This document shows, one piece after another, positions 21,817 through 33,752 of a stretch of 64,000 bases of DNA; position 1 is the stretch's first letter; the number at the start of each line of letters is the position of its first letter. This DNA is from Silene latifolia. Its lineage: Eukaryota; Streptophyta; Magnoliopsida; Caryophyllales; Caryophyllaceae. Location: contig NC_133532.1 in assembly GCF_048544455.1 (NCBI RefSeq), positions 13,642,948 to 13,706,947 of the forward strand. The letters are read 5' to 3'. The notes under the pieces are model-generated. The model saw nothing but the letters and a program-made list of their open reading frames with translations, did no database searches and had not been told where the DNA came from. The position numbers and the translations under genes are program-made.

Positions 21817-24800
21817 ATGGTAAGCACGATTTCCCTTTCAAATTCATTTTCATTTGTATTTAATTTTTTCAGTTGATTCCTTGCTACGATCTCGCGCATT
21901 TCGATTCAAACAATTTGATTTATCGTTTCCAGATTTCAAATTTTAATTAATATCATCGTCTCATTCCCTGCATTAGACATTATAATCAAATAAGTGCATT
22001 TAATTGTAATTGTATGTGATCTTGTTGTTTGATGATTATGATGAATGTCTAAGAATTTGCAGTGATCTATTGAAGATTTGCGTAGTTGTAGCAAATGTGA
22101 TATAGGTTTTCGTTGATTTCTAGTTGTAGCAAATGCCACCGGATTCCCTGTTTCCCACGTATTTCGTACTCGTATTCTGACTATTGTGATCTCTGTTGAC
22201 TAAGTATCTGTGTTACAGTGTATAAAATGCGTAGTAATGTGTATCGCGTATGTGTATTGTGTATTCGTATCGCTGTGTAGTATGTATTAAAGAGTTACAT
22301 GAGAATTGATGATTTAATTGTAAACGAGTCACAATTTGCTTGTTTTTGAGGACATCGTCTAGGTAATTACCTTGAGGTCTAAAGTTGTTTCTCAGTTGTG
22401 GTGCATATGGTGTTTTGTGTCGGTATGAGAATTTTTTTATCAAAGTAGTCGATTAGTTACACAATGTAGGAGTGTTTTTTTGTGTTAAAATGTTCTCCGG
22501 CATCCTCCGGCCCTCTATTAATTTGTTATGGGATCATAGTACCTTGTGTGTGTATTGTGGCTCTTTAATGTACGCCGATGTGCCTAGATTATCCGTTGAC
22601 AAGTGTTAAAACGTGTGCAGCATTGCTTTGTATGAGCATATCTCTCTCAGTTCTTATTTGGATTTCGATTTAGTTTTTTTTAGATCTAATTGATCTGCAA
22701 AAGTGATTTTTAAAAAATGAGTTATTCATCCGATAAATCTTGTATGTAACGTTGAGGTGAGCCAATGGGGGTGAGGTTTAAGAAAAATAATATAAGGGCA
22801 GTTATGTTTGTATGTATGCACTGCCCCATGATAAACAACTTCAGTTGGTATCTTTAGCAGTTGGGGAAAATTGCCTGTTACTAATATACCAATTTCTGCT
22901 CATTGCTTCCCAATGACATTCCTTTTTTTTAATGGCCAAGACAGTTGTTTTAGTTGCTTATAGTGCTATACTGTCTTCTGTATACCTGTTTTAACGCTTT
23001 TATGTTGGGAGAGAGATAGTGCTCTGCTTTGTCGAGGTTATACTTGTTGAATGCTTGTTAAGTTGTTATATTCCTTCCAAGTGTTTTCTTTAAAATAACG
23101 CTACATATATAGTCATTCTGCTTGTTGTGTATCTTTTGTAATTAGGGAAAGTTACAAAAGATTACCTTTGATTTCTGCTAATGTGTTCAAGGATATGTAT
23201 ATTAATACTTTTCAAGCACGATTGGCCTAGGCACGGCTTAGTTTAGTCAAGACATGTACTTTCTAGCATGGAATATTCAGACTTCTGACCTTTCTCAATG
23301 TGCTTTGAATATGATGAAGGGTTCAACCTTTTGTTAATTCATACTGGCTGAGCTTAATCACTGGTTGTTTTAGAACTTTATATAAACATTACTCTCTTCC
23401 ATTTGAATAAAATACTCCTTACATATATTCAATTCATGGTATGATTCCAGTGAATGGGAGGGAGTATATGGTAAGAAATATCGCATCACACAACATATTG
23501 TGGTTGGCTTCCACCTTTGAAGAAAGGCATAAACCTTGCTTGCAGATCTTGTATCTCACACTACGAGATGGCTAGATATGGGCATCCTTGCTACCAAAAA
23601 AAGAAAATGAGTAATACGGAGTAAATCGTTACATGAAAACTTTGTTATGCCTGAATTATGCTTTAGTTAGGTATTGTAATTTTTTTTTTTACTTCAATGA
23701 GGAGTAAACGGAGTAAATGTGTTGACAGCTTGAAGTCCTCTTAGGCTACATTGTAGGGAGAGTTTATGGCATGTTGATGCTCTATTAGTAAGATATTTCC
23801 CTTTTAATCATTCTAAGTTGGACTTTGTGTAATCTTTGCATTTTTTGCTTGTAGGATGGACATGATTCAGATGGTAAGCAAAATTCTGCAGACATGACAA
23901 CTTTTGTAAGTTTCGTACAACTTCAATTTTATTTTTATTTTTGAACATCACCAATTTTATAGTCGGCTTTGTCTTAGCTCATACTATGCATCAAGTTTTG
24001 GCAATACACTTGTCCTCTCTTTTCTCCATAGTGTTATTTTATAACTGGCTGGGCCTATGATTTATTTTTCTGAAAATTTTCAAATACTGACTCTTCATAT
24101 ATTCAAATTGCTGTGCATGACGCCATGACGTCAGTTTTGAACTAAACATGTTTACTACACTCTTCTGACAGAGGACACTTTGTTCTATCTCATAAAGACA
24201 CTTTAAGCATATAACCATCACAAAATTAGTCGACTAGCTTGTTCTGTAACTTTTGGGGTGTACTATAATCACCCTATTTCTTACTATCAAAAAAATAAAT
24301 ATTGAATCAATGAGTGCATTTTTTTGTTTTAAGGTACTTTTAGATAATTATTCATCCGTCATCTATAATGCTTCAGTCCGTGTGATTTTGAGACCTATAG
24401 AGCTTTACCCCCTTTATTTACTAATTTGTTTAATCTGCTATTCAGGTGCAAAACCTTCTTGCGCAGATGGTGAGTCCTGCTTATACCCCATTATTTTCGA
24501 ATTCTGATAGACGATAGTCCGATAGGTAGAGCTTATTGACTTGATTTTTCTCTTGCAGCAAACCAGATTTCAAGCTATGTCTGACACTATTGTTACTAAG
24601 AATATCCTTTCAGTTTATTTTTACGAAGTACTTGATTATCAATTCATGAACCTTAGCATGACAAATACTTTTGATTTTTGTCGCTATATCACACAAAGTC
24701 CCTTAATATGGGCAGTTAACGTGTGTCTAAAACTTTCAGCTATTGATTTCCTAAATTAGCCGCAATTTTTTTTACTGTGGAGTAACAGTGACTTCTGCAC

Positions 24801-25135
24801 TTCTCATTTCAACTTTCATCATGGGTCAATTGATAACAGTCTCCGAGCTAAACATAGGTAGGGTTATGCTTCCGCACATCTGACCCCTTAACACTGCCAT
24901 TTGCTTCTGAATTGCTGGGATAGTGTAGTAAACCTTCCTAGACGATCATATATTTATGTGTTAATCCTTAACTTCCTTTGCACTTGATGAGATGGGTAAT
25001 CGTATCAATGAGCTTGAGCAGAGCATTAATGAACTGAAGGCTGAGATGGGAGCTGAAGGATCTCCATCACCAATGACACCATCGAAATCTAAACCAGCCG
25101 AAAGCAAATCACAGGAAGCTTCTGAAGAAATCTAA
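21817..25135 (+). CDS. HSBP: Heat shock factor-binding protein (HSBP), five coding exons
   Basis: Coding exons 21817-21819 (ATG only), 23855-23905, 24446-24469, 24559-24601 and 24984-25135 add up to 273 nt, or 90 aa. HSBP is a small trimerising coiled-coil protein that binds the oligomerisation domain of heat-shock factors and dampens the heat response in cytosol and nucleus. The product starts MDGHDSDGKQNSADMTTF, then FVQNLLAQMQTRFQAMSD, then IDEMGNRINELEQSINELKA, the conserved HSBP heptad-repeat core, and ends in a variable Ser/Pro/Lys tail. Introns 1-3 are GT-AG. Intron 4 begins ATATCCTTT and ends in AC, with TCCTTAAC upstream, as in U12-type AT-AC introns; it restores T-K-I-D-E-M across the junction. 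The start is fixed because the family begins MDGH and the preceding donor is ATG/GTAAGC. Neighbours: divergent from TOC159, convergent with LPA1. Confidence 0.92.
24602..24983 (+). other. U12-type AT-AC intron of HSBP
   Basis: The 5' end is ATATCCTTT immediately after exon 4, an exact match to the U12-type 5' splice site. Near the 3' end lies the branch-site word TCCTTAACT (24965-24973), about 10 nt before the terminal CAC. The splice gives a codon split A|TT (Ile) that keeps the conserved I-D-x-M-G order. No GT-AG alternative keeps frame and the conserved residues. Splicing by the minor spliceosome is inferred from these signals. Confidence 0.88.
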
Positions 25136-25791
25136 GTGAAGTTCGGTCAAGTTCCATACGTGTACCTGTTTTTCTACCCCGTACTTAACTTGGGAAATTC
25201 AAACTGAAAATATGCTTTCCGAATTCTGATCACTAGGGATAGTTGTATTTAGACAATGCACGGTTTGGGTGCTGTCAGCTGTGTTTCTGCGGCCTTACAT
25301 TATTAATCACAAGTTTATTAGTGAATGGAGTTTTAAGTATATTATCGGTGTGCCCTAGGAAACAGTTTCACAATTCTCATGGGTAAAAGATATGTCCAAT
25401 GTTTTGACGCGAATTTTTAACTTGGAAACTTCAGAAGCTCGGCATAAACTTTTGCACGAGTATTGAATTTAGCCATTGATTTCCCGAACACCAAACAGTT
25501 TGAATGTGATAGCGCAATACTAACATTGAATGAAAACATGATACGAGGAAGAGAGGACAAGGGAAGGCACCTCAGCGTTTATTTTGAAACGCAACATGAG
25601 CCTTCAATAGATAAAAAACTGTTAAAAAGAATCAATGTTCATAGCATCCAGTATCCTAGAGATTTTGCTTTACAAGCTGGCACAAAGGCTAGCATCAGTC
25701 ATACACAGTTAATACTCCGTATAATTTAACAAACTATCCAAATGCCAAAAGGTTAACCCAAAAGAATGCGGTAAGATAAAGAGTAACAGCC
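25136..25791. other. Convergent intergenic region between HSBP and LPA1
   Basis: This is the shared 3' flank of HSBP (plus) and LPA1 (minus). The short plus frame at 25463-25729 has no recognisable domain. I see no other gene or repeat. Confidence 0.5.
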
Positions 25792-28700
25792 TCATTTTTC
25801 AAGTTGGCTCAGCAAGTCGTCCATCGCAGGAAGCTCTGATAAAATTTGTTCCCAGTCGGGCATTCCCTGAAAATGAACACAGACGAGGTAACGACTTTTA
25901 GTAGTCTGCGATGTAACAAATAAAGCTGAAAACATGCCTCAAATCCATTTTGTGTACAGCATAATTTAAATTCGGTCTATGCAGAATAGAATTGACAAAT
26001 TCCAGAGCAAAGGGCATTATAGTCCAAGTGACTTCTTCATAACTAGAGTTGTCAAAAACAGAATCATGTACAAGTCGATCACAAACTCACCCTGCCAGAT
26101 CTGCGGATACGACCATCTAGGCGTAGTAATATGTACACGTCCTCACCAGGTGTAACTCCTTCAGATTTTTGTTGGTCCTTTATCCACCTGAAATAAAGAT
26201 ATACCGATGAACAAACATGCACATGCATCTCAATGCAAACATGTTAACTATCGTGTATTTGAGAAACTATTTTGGTTAAGCTTGTATGAAAGAAAATCTC
26301 CGTCTAAGCAAATGCTAGTCTCCTAAATCATGATGAAAGCCATCCAAAGTAATTTAATTCTTATGGAAACTAATCATTTGATTACACTCCAAAAGAATTT
26401 GACAGTCACGGAAGAATAAGAATTTTGCAAATTTTCGACAAATCAATGATCACTAGCTTTACTCCCAAATATCAAATCCAGAACAATAATAGAAACTTGG
26501 AATACGGAGATGAAACGTTAGCTTCAAGCCTTCAAGTGGACGAAGGTGACATATTCTTACAATACTAAAGTGATGGCAGGATTCAATAACACAAAAGCCT
26601 ACAAAAAATGCATTAAATTATAATTTCATCATTTTTTACGATCAATTTTCTTATTCTTCGATTCAATTTCCATGGAAGGGCCCTGCTGACGTTGACTATG
26701 TCGGTCTACTATAACCAGATGATCTCACAAAGACACATCTTCTATCACCATCGTTTAAGTCAAGGTTCATGTAATTATCAGAGATAGGATTCTTAAGATA
26801 CAAAGCGAAAGCAGCGTGTGGATAATTGGAATTATATCGCCTAACTAAGCTTGACGGGCATGTGAGAGTGTGACGCAACTGTCATGTTCCCTATTGATCA
26901 TCAATTTAGAAAACCAGAAAACAGGTAGTTAAGTCACCTTTCCCATTCTCCTGGAGACACCGCCTCGGCCTTGAACCGCACCTCAGCTTGCAGCTTTGAT
27001 TTTGCAGTTACAGACTGAGCTCGTTTCTCAAATTCATCCTGCCATGAATATAAGAACATAAAATATACTGGTGTTTCGGATTGTCAAGAACAGGGTGGGA
27101 ACACATTTTCGTAATTACTGGATGTCGTGATCAGAACATAGCTAACAACTTAACGTTTACAATATCGTTACAAAGGCAGGATCAAGTTACTATTTTTTGA
27201 TTAAAAGCTACTTAATTCCATTTCTGAATTCAAATCATTTGCTCTTGCGAAATAAACCGAAGTAGTCTTCTTGCTTTTTAAGTTAAATTTCCTAAATCTG
27301 ACACATCTCCTTTTCCTCACGTAATCATTGTTGTTTTTAAGGGTACTCTCATAGACTCATTGTTTCAAAATTTCCCAAAATGGATATTGCAAAATCCAAA
27401 GAAGCGACTGAAAGGGAAGTGGTAAGAGATCAAGTATAATTGAAGGGATTAGTAGTTCAAAGTAAGATTTGGAAGAAACCTCACCCCTATAGAAGGAAGA
27501 GCAGTAGCAGTCTTCTCAGAACTCCCAAAGCCTTTCTTCACTACTGGAGCTGCCTTGCCTTCACCCCAAATGACAGGAACTAAAAGAACACCTCTTCTAA
27601 GGAGTTCACTCCTAAACTTTTCGGCTTTCCGCATTGCCAATGAAACACTCTCCTTTCTCCCAGCCAGAATTACCTAAATGTTCCGCTAATAAAAGGAATA
27701 TTAGAACACACGTAAGGATATATAAGAAGAAAAATGATTAGCTCGAAATGAAGACAAAGCCCTTTACGAAAAAAAATCATATTAGAAGAAAATTTACCAG
27801 TTTTGAAGCTTGTTATCAGATGCTCTCTGTCTCAGAGGATAGTTTATGTTTCATATAGTTTACATTTCGTTTTAGCCATGTGTTGTGACTTGTGTGGTGG
27901 AAAGTGAGTGCTGTACTATTGAGTTCCTACTTCATATGCATGTGCATCCATTTAAAAAAAAAAAAAAAAAAAAACAACAACAACAACAACAACAACATCA
28001 GAGCCTTAATCCCAAAATGATTTGGGGTCGGCTGACATGAATCATCCTTTCGAACCGTCCATGGGTGCACGCACGCCTCAAAATGCGAATAAAAAAGGGA
28101 AGATAAAAAACAAAAGGGAGAACGAAAATGTAATGGAAAGTCAAGGTGAACTTAGGGGTTTTAAAATCGAATTCCGTCTTTCTTTTATAAAAACTTAAAA
28201 TTTAAATCGAGAGAAAAGATTAAAACGATTTTTAAAAACCGAAATAGAGTTAAGGATCCGGAATGAACCAGGTAAAATCTATAAGAAAGTGGTTGTTGAA
28301 AAAGTGTGTAATAAAGGGGAGAAAAATAAATAAATTAATTTCTTTAAATTAAATAAATAAATAAAAGCACTAAATCATCAAAAAAACATCAAATACTAAA
28401 AATCCACATGTATCCTTTCCCTCCATTGTGCCCTCTCCGTCACCATACTCTCCTCAAGCCCCGGAACTCTCATATCGTGCTCTATCACTCTCAACCATGT
28501 CTGTCTCGGTCTTCCTCTGCCTCTAGGGACCTTTTCGGTTCTCCAAGTCTCCGGCCTCCTAATCAAAAGTGCGTCCATAGGTCTCCTTCTCACATGGCCA
28601 AACCATCTTAGTCGGTTTTCCATCTTGTCCTCTATTGGCGCCACTTTAACCTTTTCCCTAATCACCTCATTCCTTAACCGATCTTTCCTTGTATGTCCGC

Positions 28701-31700
28701 ACATCCACCTCAACATGCGCATCTCCGCCACACTCATCTTTTGAATGTGACAATGTTTCACGGCCCAACACTCGGAGCCGTAAAGTAGGGCAGGCCTAAT
28801 TGCCGTGCGATAAAATTTTCCCTTTAATCTTTGGGGCATATCTTTATCGCATAGAAACCCTGAAGCACTCTTCCATTTCAACCATCCCGCTTTAATTCTG
28901 TGAGCCACATCTCCGTCTAACTCCCCATCTTTTTGAATAATAGATCCTAGATATCTGAAGAAATCCGAACCCTCAACAACATTCCCATCAAAAATAATAC
29001 TCCCCGCCTCTGTCGATCTCAACCCCGCCACCTTAGTGAACTGACACCTCAAATACTCAGTCTTACTCTTGCTCAGCCTGAACCCACGAGTCTCTAAAGT
29101 CTGCCTCCACAATTCCAACTTTCTCTCCACCCCCTCTTTTGTCTCATCAATCAACACAATATCGTCAGCAAACATCATACACCAAGGGATGTCGTCCTGA
29201 ATATCCCTTGTCAACTCATCCATAACTATAGCAAAGAGAAAAGGACTAAGTGCGGAACCTTGATGCACCCCGATGGTAATAGGAAATTCTTAAAAACATC
29301 CAGAAGAAATTATCTGATATTGTTCTTAAAAACAATCCCTTTTTAAGCTCATGGCTGAAATATCTTAAAATGAATAATGGGTCACATTTATCATTCTCAT
29401 GCACTTAGTTTACTTTGCAAAAACAGTTTTGTTCAAGAAATTATTGAATGTGAGTCAGAATGTATGATAATACATTCAGCACTAACCGGTCTTGCAGTAT
29501 CTCGCAGCTGCACAAGTTCCACCACGCGGTTTGTAGAAAGCCGTAATGGTAACCTTGACAGAGTTTCATTTCGAGAAATTTGCGCTAGCTGCTCCTCCTC
29601 TTTCTTATTCTCCCACAAAAATAGTGCCACCAGAACTACAAAACCTGCACATCGCTGATTTCACAGCTACATCATACTCAAGAAACATGTTGATACTTCA
29701 CATACAAAACAGATTTACGGAAATCATTCACAGAGATTTGCTTTAGTGGTAAACCAAAAGCACTACCAGACAGCATATAATTTCTCTCAAGTTACCAAGT
29801 GCCAAAAAAAAAACAGTGTATATTAGAGAAAAAAAGATGTCTAACCTCCAATATTAATGCCTGCATTTGTAGCTGTGTTTACAAGATCAGGAGCATTATC
29901 TCCTCCTTGAATTGCAAGGATTAACCGCGGTATTGTGAAAAAAGTTGAAATTCCTGCAGCTGCGGCAAAAGCCACATAAAAGAATCTTCTAACTCCACGG
30001 AATGGAGCTTGGACTTCACTAATGAGCTTGAGGTCTCTCCTAAAACTATAGCCTATATCCTCACCACCAAGTCTTGCCTGCATTTTGGATAGCAGGAGTA
30101 AATGTGTCAAGTTCATGGACTGTATGAAAACGAAAAGTGAATGGTGCGAGTATATGTGAGGTCCATTGTCCATACAAACAATAAAAATTCAAAAAGAATC
30201 ACAAAAGCTTGCCATTGACCTCTTCTTGCAACTCCTTGAATTCTGGTGTTGCTCTGAATGAAGCCAAGTCTGGATCATTGAGGATGGTACCAAATTTGAG
30301 ATCATATTCTTTAAGAGCAGTGCGCAAACACTCAGCAGCTTGCTTTCCTTCACCCCTACCTCAAGGAGAGAGGATACTAAAAATGTCAGCTAGCTGATGC
30401 ATCGGATGAAAACAGAAAATAAGAGAGTTGACTACTGAAGGTTAATTGGTGTAGGAAGCAAGAGACTGGGTATATTGAACCCATTGTTTCAGAAAGATGT
30501 GGATACAACACACATAAACGTTGCTAAAAATATTAAAATTCAAGTTTTGATCATTGTTTCCTATTTCATACACTACAAAATGGACACCTCCAGTAAAAAA
30601 CCAATTATATGAGGTTTATCTTGGAATTTCGAAGTACATTGTAAATTATCAATATCACTCAGTAAATTATCAATATAAGTCCCAAAACATAATTGATAGC
30701 CAAGCCCCTTCTAACTATTTTTTAACAAATGTACACTACACTTATCGGATAGTGCCTGATCATTGATCAAGTCAATGACAACCTTCGAGTAGATTGCGGA
30801 TATAGTCCAGAAGCAACATAGATATCTACCTGTAAGCATGACAACATGCTTTATTGTAAAGTGCTGCTTGAGATTCCATAACATTAGGATTCAATGTAAG
30901 GGCCACATCGAACTGTTCTAGTGCTTCTCTAACCTGCAAATAGTAGTAACAAATAGGTCAGAAACAGAATCCTAGAAAATTCAGTTCAAGATCAACGTGA
31001 TCAACAAGATACAAAACCTTTCTAAAACCAAATACACTAACAGCAATAGGCCTTGGTCCCAAATGAACCGTCATACGGAACAGTCAATGAACCGTCATAC
31101 GGAAAAGTCAATGCAAAGTGGAAATCACCTACACGAAAAATCTAAAGAAAAGCGAAAGAGATGGAAGTGGGAGAGAAAAAAGTGAGAACAAAAGTGTGAA
31201 TACTTAAACAATAATGTCCGGGAAAGCTTAGAGGAGATGCAAACGACAACAAGATGTGTGATAAAAAAACAAAGGAAAAGGTATTAGGGTGTGCTTGGAT
31301 AGGGGGATATGGAGGGAAAGGGAAAGGGAGGGAAATGGAGGGAGGTGATTTCTTTTGTTTGGTTAGCAAGATGAAGGTGGAGAGATTAGAGGGGAAGAAA
31401 ATTGGATCCCGCTATTTCTCAAAAATTACAATCTCTCCGACAAAGGAGAGATTTGGAGGGAGAACTTTTCCCCTACCCTCCTTTTTCTGTTCCTCCTTCC
31501 CCCTCCCGTCCCTTTTTCTCCTCTTTTGCTATCCAGATAAGGCCTTGGGGAAGATAACAAAGAATAGATGCAAATACAAAGAAATTTGAAAAATGGCTGC
31601 AAATTTATAGATTGTTCAAGATGCCTGATCTAACAACACAGTTCTCCCTCTGCCTCGGCCATTTATTAACGATTTCATTATATCTCTATCTATTTTGACA

Positions 31701-32906
31701 ATACTGTTAGTCTGTAAATTGATCCGTCCACTTTACAATTTGAATGACTTCTCGTCCAATAACAATAGCCATAACTAGTCTCCTCCTTACTCATTGTCTT
31801 AGTGTAAAAAAAGAATGATGAACATATGCCTAAGACAGTCGCAGACTAAATATATCTGTTGTAGAAAATAACACATACCCTTCGTCGCCTATCAAAACCA
31901 CATCCAAAATCCCGACAGCGTACGAATCACTTGTCCCACATTCATGTCCCATATTGTGTCCCAATACCTCTCCTTTCGTCGAATCATCCATAAATCTTAT
32001 AAAAAGATTGCCTATATCATAATAATTGGACAGTGGGACACAAGATGGAACATAGAGTGCGATAGAGGATCAGCTCTCGTCTCCACACTCACTCAATTCA
32101 ATATCAGCACTACTAATTCACTGATTACCTTTCCATGTTTCGAAAACTTCACCATAATAATTTGTAGAGCACTTATCTCTATCAATCTACAATTGCTAAA
32201 AATAAAAAACACATCTGTCTGACATATTTTAGCAGTATCTAAGGTTTCCAACAAGGCAAATTCTCATATCAGACCGCCTTTTCCCGCTGAAATTAAGACG
32301 GAGAAAATGTTGTCATTTTATGAAAAGTGACGATTTTATTACCGTTTTACAGCTAAATTTGTTCACATTTTGTTAGAAAATTGTTCTCTGAACTTTTTAT
32401 CAAAAAAGTTCACATTTTCTCCGTCTTAACTTCAGATGGAAAAGCCTTGTCTTAAGGGAGACGTGTTGAAGGAGGCAAAGGGTATCTAATTTCATCAATT
32501 ACACACAACTTTCATCAAATTTTCAGCACAAAATTCATAAACTCAACCTACCCATTTCAAAATTATCATCAATACAGCAAAGAATCATCAAAAATCAAGT
32601 AACCCAGATCACAAAACCTCATAAATTTGAAAATACAAAAGGAAAGAAAGAAGAGAAACAAACCCTTCCTTTGGAAAAAAGAGAAAGACCCAAATTAACA
32701 CATGATTCAGCAGTCTCAGAGGTAGTTTCTTGTGATGATGATGGTGAAGAAGAAGAACAAGTAATGTAAGAAAGTTGAAGCCTTTTTTGTGCAGCTGAAG
32801 AAAGTTGAATCCATGATTTTGTTGCAGGTGTAAAGGTTGAATCTTGGGGTAATTTTGATAAGGAGAAGACAATTTGATGTGGATATGCAAATGAAGTGAG
32901 TGCCAT
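25792..32906 (-). CDS. LPA1: LOW PSII ACCUMULATION 1 (LPA1), chloroplast TPR protein
   Basis: Nine exons on the minus strand: 32906-32664, 30933-30830, 30355-30220, 30077-29846, 29644-29487, 27673-27485, 27038-26938, 26187-26091 and 25866-25792. They give 1335 nt, 444 aa; Arabidopsis LPA1 is about 453 aa. LPA1 is a thylakoid membrane protein that helps D1 (PsbA) integrate during photosystem II assembly. Visible: a Ser/Thr-rich transit peptide (residues 1-~55, MALTSFAYPHQIVF start), TPR helices (CVNLGLSLFSKGRVREALEQ and ALYNKACCHAYRGEGKQAAE), RLGGEDIGYSFRRDLKLISE, two hydrophobic segments (VAFAAAAGISTFFTIPRLIL and FVVLVALFLWENK), then RLSTNRVVELVQLRDTARP, LLRRGVLLVPVIWGEGK, SPGEWERWIKDQQ and the end GMPDWEQILSELPAMDDLLS. 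All junctions are GT-AG and frame holds throughout. Intron 5 holds an RTE LINE and intron 1 two fold-back elements, but the coding exons look intact. Confidence 0.93.
27953..29293 (-). mobile_element. 5'-truncated RTE-type LINE in LPA1 intron 5
   Basis: A frame at 28396-29268 (290 codons from an internal Met) encodes the C-terminal half of a non-LTR reverse transcriptase: HQGSALSPFLFAIVMDELTR, the catalytic FADD (29161-29172), then SECWAVKH, EMRMLRWMCGHTRKDR and RWFGHVRRRP, the wording of plant RTE elements. Reading upstream it continues EFPITIGV to about 29293 and then stops matching, so the endonuclease and N-terminal RT are missing, the usual 5' truncation. The 3' UTR runs to the ACAACAACAAC repeat and an A-run at 27953-27998. 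It lies in the sense direction of LPA1. I could not identify an unambiguous target duplication. Confidence 0.85.
31283..31551. mobile_element. Fold-back element in LPA1 intron 1
   Basis: The left arm is purine-rich (GTGCTTGGATAG, then GGGAAAGGGAAAGGGAGGG). The right arm is the pyrimidine-rich complement (CCTCCTTCCCCCTCCCGTCCC, ending CTATCCAGATAAGG). GGATAG/CTATCC marks the termini. This is a non-autonomous DNA element or MITE. Target duplications are not clear. Confidence 0.5.
32271..32454. mobile_element. MITE with long terminal inverted repeats in LPA1 intron 1
   Basis: The ends are inverted repeats of about 30 bp: AGACCGCCTTTTCCCGCTGA...AAGACGGAGAAAATGT at the left, with the complement ACATTTTCTCCGTCTT...AAGCCTTGTCT at the right. 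The inner 24 bp match at 23 positions. The length (about 184 bp) and long inverted ends suit a Mutator-like or similar MITE. It sits about 210 bp inside intron 1 of LPA1. Confidence 0.65.
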
Positions 32907-33752
32907 TGCAAGATTTGAGCAAGTTTGAGTGATTTTTTAAGGGTTTATGGTTGGGAGTTTGAGATCACTCTATCAACAATTGCAAGTCATTGTCAGTTTG
33001 TCAGTCTTGTGGATGGTACTCCTGAAAATGCGACCTGGTCGGATCGGGTGTGGTTCGGGTTGTTTTTATCATTTTATGCGTTCGTTAAATGTTACGAATT
33101 AAATTGACCAATAACCAGCCCGCTTCTCTCTCTAACTTTCCTCTCCCCCCTCTCTAAAAAAAACCCTAACCTAGCTTCTCTTGTTCCACCGCCTCCACCC
33201 TCCATACATTGCCTCCCTTCTTCTTTCCCTACCCTATCGCCGGAGATGGGTTCTTCCTAAGCCTAAGAACCCATCTCCGGCGATACATCGCATCTCGTCT
33301 CTTGATATCCCCAATAATTATTTTGGTTCCCTCCACCACTTTTCCCTCTCGCCGGAGTTTCTGTTCTGCCCGTCGATCTGTTACCGGAGATGGGACCGTC
33401 TTGGCTTGTCTCTGGTGCCGTGTTTATCGCTCTAAATTTCTAGATCTTCACCACAGTTTTCTCACCTTTTTCTCTACCGTTTCGTTTTGACTCGGTTCTT
33501 CGTGGTTCTTGCGATCGGGTTTCTCTTTTCGGTCTCCCTTGTTTCTCCGTCTGTTTCTTTGGCTGTCTCATTGCATGCAACTTGGGTGGAGTCGTTTTTT
33601 GCTCTTGGTAATGGTTTTAAAGCCTATCACTTGTCCGGGTTTGGGTCCATTGTCGTTACCATCCCTCCGATACCTTGTCCGGTCACCGTTGATATTGTTT
33701 TCAACGCAGGTGATCCCCCCCCCCCCCCCCCCCATTCCCCCCACCCCTGGTT
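32907..33752. other. LPA1 upstream region and GC-rich leader-like DNA
   Basis: 32907-33120 is the 5' flank of LPA1. From about 33160 the sequence becomes pyrimidine- and CG-rich (CCCTAACCTAGCTTCTC, CGCCGGAGATGGG) with overlapping plus frames but no recognised domain; it may be a leader or first exon of a decayed gene or LINE. It contains a perfect hairpin at 33235-33285 and a long C-run around 33715-33733 just before the Tekay LTR starts. Confidence 0.4.
33235..33285. repeat. Perfect 21-bp inverted repeat with 9-nt loop
   Basis: The left arm (33235-33255) contains CGCCGGAGATGGG. The right arm (33265-33285) is its exact complement (CCCATCTCCGGCG). The loop is CCTAAGCCT. The transcript of either strand would form an uninterrupted 21-bp stem. 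Confidence 0.85.

Noticed and set aside
24541-24759. 72-codon frame running through HSBP exon 4 into its intron
   Set aside because: The conserved HSBP sequence stops at 24601 and resumes at 24984; the rest is intron read-through.
25463-25729. 88-codon plus frame between HSBP and LPA1
   Set aside because: No recognisable domain, in the shared 3' flank of two genes; likely chance.
31142-31589. Overlapping frames of 75-111 codons in LPA1 intron 1
   Set aside because: They are purine- or pyrimidine-rich arms of a fold-back element.
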